This document shows positions 6,250 to 8,136 of a stretch of 8,136 bases of DNA, one piece after another. A model generated the notes under the pieces. The model was not told where the DNA came from and made no database searches. It saw only the letters and a list, made by a program, of their open reading frames with translations. Each line of letters begins with the position of its first letter. The first letter of the stretch is position 1. Made by a program: the position numbers and the translations under genes. Source of the DNA: Chloroflexota bacterium (GTDB lineage: Bacteria > Chloroflexota > Ktedonobacteria > Ktedonobacterales > JACDGC01); assembly GCA_021812265.1 (NCBI GenBank), contig JAKAOI010000082.1, forward strand, positions 1 through 8,136. The letters are read 5' to 3'.

Positions 6250-6350
6250 AAGGCTTTCGCTGGAAAGAGAAGCCAGTTCCTGAAACAAAGGAAGGTCTGG
6301 GGGCGCTGCCTCTTATACATCCCCGATTTTCCGGCCGAAGCGAAAGGCTT
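6250..6350. repeat. MITE-like dispersed repeat, copy B
   Basis: The ends AAGGCTTTCGCT (6250-6261) and AGCGAAAGGCTT (6339-6350) are inverted repeats matching at 11 of 12. The interior carries the same ordered blocks as copy A (TGGAAAGAGAAGC, ACAAAGGAAGGT, a GGGGGCGCTGCCTC core, TACATCCCCGAT) and is about 34 bp shorter. It lies between the predicted recombinase promoter and start codon, so it would form part of that mRNA leader. Confidence 0.75.
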
Positions 6351-6382
6351 GATCCAAATATCCTGTTAAGATTGCAGCTTGC

Positions 6383-6391
6383 TTTATACCA
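6383..6391 (-). promoter_or_regulatory. Extended -10 promoter for the recombinase gene
   Basis: On the minus strand TGG-TATAAA is an extended -10 with five of six consensus bases. The -35 region is weak. Transcription would start near 6376 and run through the whole copy-B repeat before reaching the ATG at 6212, giving a structured leader of about 165 nt. Confidence 0.45.
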
Positions 6392-6648
6392 GACAAGCAA
6401 ATTTCCAATATTCCTAGAATCTGCTTTCTAGTGACTATATCACATATTTTCTGATTTACAAAATAGCCCGTAAAGCCGCCATCCCTTCAGAGCAAGCGGA
6501 TGCAAGGGCGCAAAATAAAATTTGCGGGCAATATACGCAACAGCGCAGCAAATTTCCCAAGATGGCGCCGGCAACAAGGCCGATACTTGCGAAAATTGAG
6601 CGAATATCACAAATTCAGCAGAAAAATAAAATATTCATCCATTAACTC
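6392..6648. other. Intergenic stretch without a recognisable gene
   Basis: No frame here has protein-like character or a ribosome binding site. The only structure noticed is a short palindrome, CTAGAA/TTCTAG (6414-6431), upstream of the recombinase promoter. It could be an operator but has no further support. Confidence 0.5.
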
Positions 6649-6688
6649 TTACCGAATTACGTATAATTTGGTATAGTATTGAGTATAC
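6649..6688 (+). promoter_or_regulatory. Promoter and candidate operator of the HxlR-type gene
   Basis: TTACCG (6649-6654) lies 17 bp before TATAGT (6672-6677), and TGG directly precedes the -10, making it extended. Overlapping the -10 and the start site is an imperfect palindrome, GTATAGT (6671-6677) and AGTATAC (6682-6688), matching at six of seven positions across 4 bp. HxlR-type regulators commonly bind such dyads over their own promoters, so autorepression is likely. Confidence 0.55.
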
Positions 6689-6733
6689 ATTATGCAATGC
6701 GCAATCATCTTGCTTCCTAAATAGGTATATTAT

Positions 6734-7099
6734 ATGTTACAGACATCAACAAAACCAACTGAAGAACATTTTCATGTTACTTGTCCTATTGAAAAGACAG
6801 CCGAAATTATTTGCGGCAAATGGACTTTGCTTATTATTCGGGATCTTGCTCGCGAAACTCAAAGATTCGTCAGCTTAGAACGCTCTTTGGCTGGCATCAG
6901 CCCCAAAACACTTTCCGAAAGACTGCGCACGCTGGAACGTATGGGGGTGGTTTCGCGCCAAATGTTTGGCGAAGTTCCTCCGCGAGTTGAATATTCCCTT
7001 ACCAATAAAGGCCGCGATTTAGCGCAAGTTATCGAACAAATGCGGGCGTTTGGTGTAAAATGGCTCCTAAAATCAGGAGATTGTGATTGCGATGAATAA
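6734..7099 (+). CDS. HxlR-family winged-helix transcriptional regulator
   Basis: The 121-residue product is a normal length. The family signature is clear. CPIEKTAEIICGKWTLLIIRDL (17-38) carries the N-terminal Cys17 and the GKWT-LLIIRDL helix. RFVSLERSLAGISPKTLSERLRTLE (44-68) is the recognition helix region. MGVVSRQMFGEVPPRVEYSLTNKG (70-93) is the wing. A C-terminal helix ends in KWLLKSGDCDCDE. HxlR proteins are cytoplasmic dimers. Those with the conserved Cys, such as YodB and HypR, sense quinones, aldehydes or disulfide stress. Cys17 is present here, with Cys27, and the tail Cys117/Cys119 could also react or bind metal. AGGT (6723-6726) lies seven bases before the ATG. The gene stands alone with its own promoter and terminator. 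No regulated enzyme gene is adjacent; downstream lies a promoter-like site and then an insertion element. Confidence 0.93.
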   Translation: MLQTSTKPTEEHFHVTCPIEKTAEIICGKWTLLIIRDLARETQRFVSLERSLAGISPKTLSERLRTLERMGVVSRQMFGEVPPRVEYSLTNKGRDLAQVIEQMRAFGVKWLLKSGDCDCDE

Positions 7100-7142
7100 C
7101 GTTCCCCATAAGCGGCGCATTCTCGCAAATTTGTAAAATTTT

Positions 7143-7164
7143 GGGGCAGGCAATAATTTGCCCC
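7143..7164 (+). terminator. Terminator downstream of the HxlR-type gene
   Basis: GGGGCA (7143-7148) pairs with TGCCCC (7159-7164) across a 10 nt loop, about 44 bp after the stop codon. It is preceded by AAAATTTT and followed by only TTATCT, so the T-run is short. Confidence 0.5.
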
Positions 7165-7172
7165 TTATCTGC

Positions 7173-7202
7173 TTGACAGAATGTCTGTTATCAGTGTATC
7201 TT
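7173..7202 (+). promoter_or_regulatory. Orphan promoter with an internal dyad
   Basis: A perfect -35 TTGACA (7173-7178) is followed after 18 bp by TATCTT (7197-7202). A perfect dyad, ACAGA-ATG-TCTGT (7176-7188), overlaps the -35 and the spacer like an operator. No gene starts directly behind it. The left end of the insertion element lies about 45 bp downstream, so the original target gene may be separated from it. Confidence 0.45.
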
Positions 7203-7210
7203 TATTGTAA

Positions 7211-7242
7211 TGGAGCGGCAGAAAAAATTTTTCTCAGCTCCA
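7211..7242. repeat. Hairpin just outside the insertion element
   Basis: TGGAGC (7211-7216) pairs with GCTCCA (7237-7242). An inner stem AGAAAA/TTTTCT is separated by a small internal bulge. It lies between the orphan promoter and the element end, where it could structure a 5' leader or attract single-strand transposition. Confidence 0.45.
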
Positions 7243-7260
7243 CTTACACAAACGACCCAG

Positions 7261-7284
7261 AAAGCCACCGCTTTCAAGCGGTGG
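7261..7284 (+). repeat. Left-end guide tetramer and imperfect-palindrome hairpin
   Basis: AAAG is followed by CCACCGCT (7265-7272), the loop TTCA and AGCGGTGG (7277-7284), an 8 bp stem directly at the foot of the tetramer. Y1 transposases recognise such hairpins in single-stranded DNA. The following GGATGAATAGGT resembles sequence seen at TnpB element ends. An alternative is that this is the relic 3' end of an omega RNA from another copy. Confidence 0.55.
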
Positions 7285-7300
7285 GATGAATAGGTCTACC

Positions 7301-7329
7301 TTGACAAAAAAAAGTTGACAAGTGATAAA
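7301..7329 (+). promoter_or_regulatory. Candidate tnpB promoter
   Basis: TTGACA (7301-7306) has GATAAA (7324-7329) 17 bp downstream. A second TTGACA occurs at 7315-7320, making a 14 bp-spaced duplication of the -35 hexamer. The leader to the first ATG would be about 70 nt. Confidence 0.35.
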
Positions 7330-7407
7330 TGTAGATATGGAATTAAGCGTTGCGGGAAATGTGAGCGGGGACATCATTCAAACATATATTGAAAGGCAGA
7401 GTAAAAC

Positions 7408-8136
7408 ATGATGAAAACCCATATCATTGATTGCACGTTGCCTTTTGCGCAATGCCAGGAATTGAATCGGGCTAGTGGCAAAGCCTATACGGATGCCCTG
7501 GTCATGCATTGGAGACTCTATCGCAAACAAGGAATATGGCTCTCAGAAAAGAAATACAGTCGAGTCTTCACCGCTCTCAAGGGAGATACCATCCTGCATT
7601 CGCAAAGCTATCAATCCGCCGTCCAAGATTTCTATGAAGCGTGCAAAACGGCAAAGGCTGTGAAGCAAACCGATACATCAGCCAGATATCCCTATCGAAG
7701 AAAGTTCTATCATACAACAACCTGGAAGGGGCAAAGTATTACGATTGAGGATGGCATGATGCGGCTCCCATTGGCAAGAGGTCATGATGCTGTTCGTATT
7801 TCCCTTCCGGAATATCTTCAGAATCTTCCCCCCGAAGCGTGCAGTCAAGCGCAATTGGTCTTTGCTCCATCGACACGAAAAAATCACTGGCATGTGACTG
7901 TCGAAGATGGGATCATCCCTCAACACAGCGCTATGAGGAAAACGATGGCAATTGATTTGGGGGAGATCCATCCGGCATCTTGCGCCAATGGTGAAGCATC
8001 GACCATCATCTCCTGTCGAGCATTGCGGGCAAATAGCCAGCATCGTAACAAGAAAACCGCCGACTTAAGTACCCTGCTCAGTCGATGCGCACGAGGCTCA
8101 CGCCGCTGGAAGAAACTCACGAAAAGCAGGAAACGA
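7408..8136 (+). CDS. tnpB: TnpB-type RNA-guided endonuclease/OrfB, 3' truncated at window edge
   Basis: An open frame runs from ATG 7408 to the window end with 243 codons and no stop. It has the N-terminal half of IS605 OrfB/TnpB. The segments are HWRLYRKQGIWLSEKKYSRV (34-53), YPYRRKFYHTTTWKGQSITI (94-113) and the beta-rich stretch MRLPLARGHDAVRISLP. The RuvC-I motif is KTMAIDLGEIHPASCANG (178-195), with catalytic Asp183. A basic helix, RCARGSRRWKKLTKSRKR (226-243), follows. TnpB is a nuclease guided by an omega RNA from the element's right end. It cuts at the donor joint to favour element retention and is the ancestor of Cas12. RuvC-II Glu, the zinc ribbon and RuvC-III Asp lie outside, so activity cannot be judged. 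ATG 7411 is an equal alternative start; AAAGG (7392-7396) fits either. No frameshift is seen in this part. Confidence 0.88.
   Translation, partial: MMKTHIIDCTLPFAQCQELNRASGKAYTDALVMHWRLYRKQGIWLSEKKYSRVFTALKGDTILHSQSYQSAVQDFYEACKTAKAVKQTDTSARYPYRRKFYHTTTWKGQSITIEDGMMRLPLARGHDAVRISLPEYLQNLPPEACSQAQLVFAPSTRKNHWHVTVEDGIIPQHSAMRKTMAIDLGEIHPASCANGEASTIISCRALRANSQHRNKKTADLSTLLSRCARGSRRWKKLTKSRKR

Larger units (their letters stand above)
7248..8136 (+). mobile_element. IS200/IS605-group element, left part, truncated by the window end
   Basis: The proposed left boundary follows TTAC (7244-7247). Seventeen bases inside, AAAG (7261-7264) directly precedes a hairpin (7265-7284). This TTAC/AAAG/hairpin order is the arrangement known for the left end of IS608, where the tetramers pair during single-strand cleavage. 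The tnpB frame begins about 160 bp inside with no tnpA ahead of it. The element is either a TnpA-lacking IS1341-type unit mobilised in trans or has tnpA beyond the window. The right end and any overlapping omega RNA lie outside. Confidence 0.6.

Noticed and set aside
6213..6320. 36-codon N-terminal extension of the recombinase
   Set aside because: The extension up to the ATG at 6320 is encoded largely by the copy-B repeat. The ATG at 6212 has a much better ribosome binding site (AGGTGA).
7678..8043. Minus-strand 121-codon frame inside the tnpB region
   Set aside because: It is antisense to the TnpB frame, which carries clear family motifs. The antisense product resembles nothing.

Overview
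This is a moderate-GC bacterial chromosomal window with six complete protein genes, one truncated transposon gene, and an unusually high load of structured intergenic repeats. Host assignment is inference only. The TatA, the TnpB N-terminal region and the habit of carrying short structured repeats between genes recall Chloroflexota (Ktedonobacteria-like), but a Bacillota host cannot be excluded. No rRNA or tRNA is present to settle it.

Layout. Bases 1-170 hold about 2.6 tandem copies of a 64-65 bp G/C-block repeat. A bidirectional-looking terminator (191-217) follows. A minus-strand block then holds tatA (266-493) and an Ldh2-family malate/L-lactate dehydrogenase-like gene (675-1748). The 361 bp gap 1749-2109 contains a 145 bp near-perfect inverted-repeat element with nested hairpins (1786-1930). 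It abuts a MITE-like element with its own terminal inverted repeats (1929-2063). A MarR-type regulator (2110-2574, minus) is divergent from a SpoU/TrmH RNA methyltransferase (2774-3610, plus), and a palindrome sits in the shared promoter region. The methyltransferase converges on, and overlaps by 11 bp, a membrane-anchored extracytoplasmic TIM-barrel protein resembling GH113 (3600-5126, minus). Upstream of that lies a degenerate tyrosine recombinase (5244-6212, minus). A second copy of the MITE-like repeat (6250-6350) is wedged between the recombinase and its apparent promoter. A plus-strand HxlR-type regulator (6734-7099) has its own promoter, palindromic operator and terminator. The right end is the left part of an IS200/IS605-group element. 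Its left end shows TTAC, then AAAG directly before a hairpin (the IS608 arrangement), and a tnpB reading frame runs off the window.

How the parts fit. The genes do not form one obvious pathway, and most appear to be single transcription units with their own promoters. Four putative promoters have good -10 boxes, and three of those are extended TGG-N6 types (tatA, recombinase, HxlR). The two regulators each have a palindrome over their own promoter, which suggests autoregulation. The most unusual content is the pair of minus-strand genes 5244-6212 and 3600-5126. Both keep a recognisable fold signature but lack expected catalytic residues. The related structured repeats at 1-170, 1929-2063 and 6250-6350 are the other notable feature.
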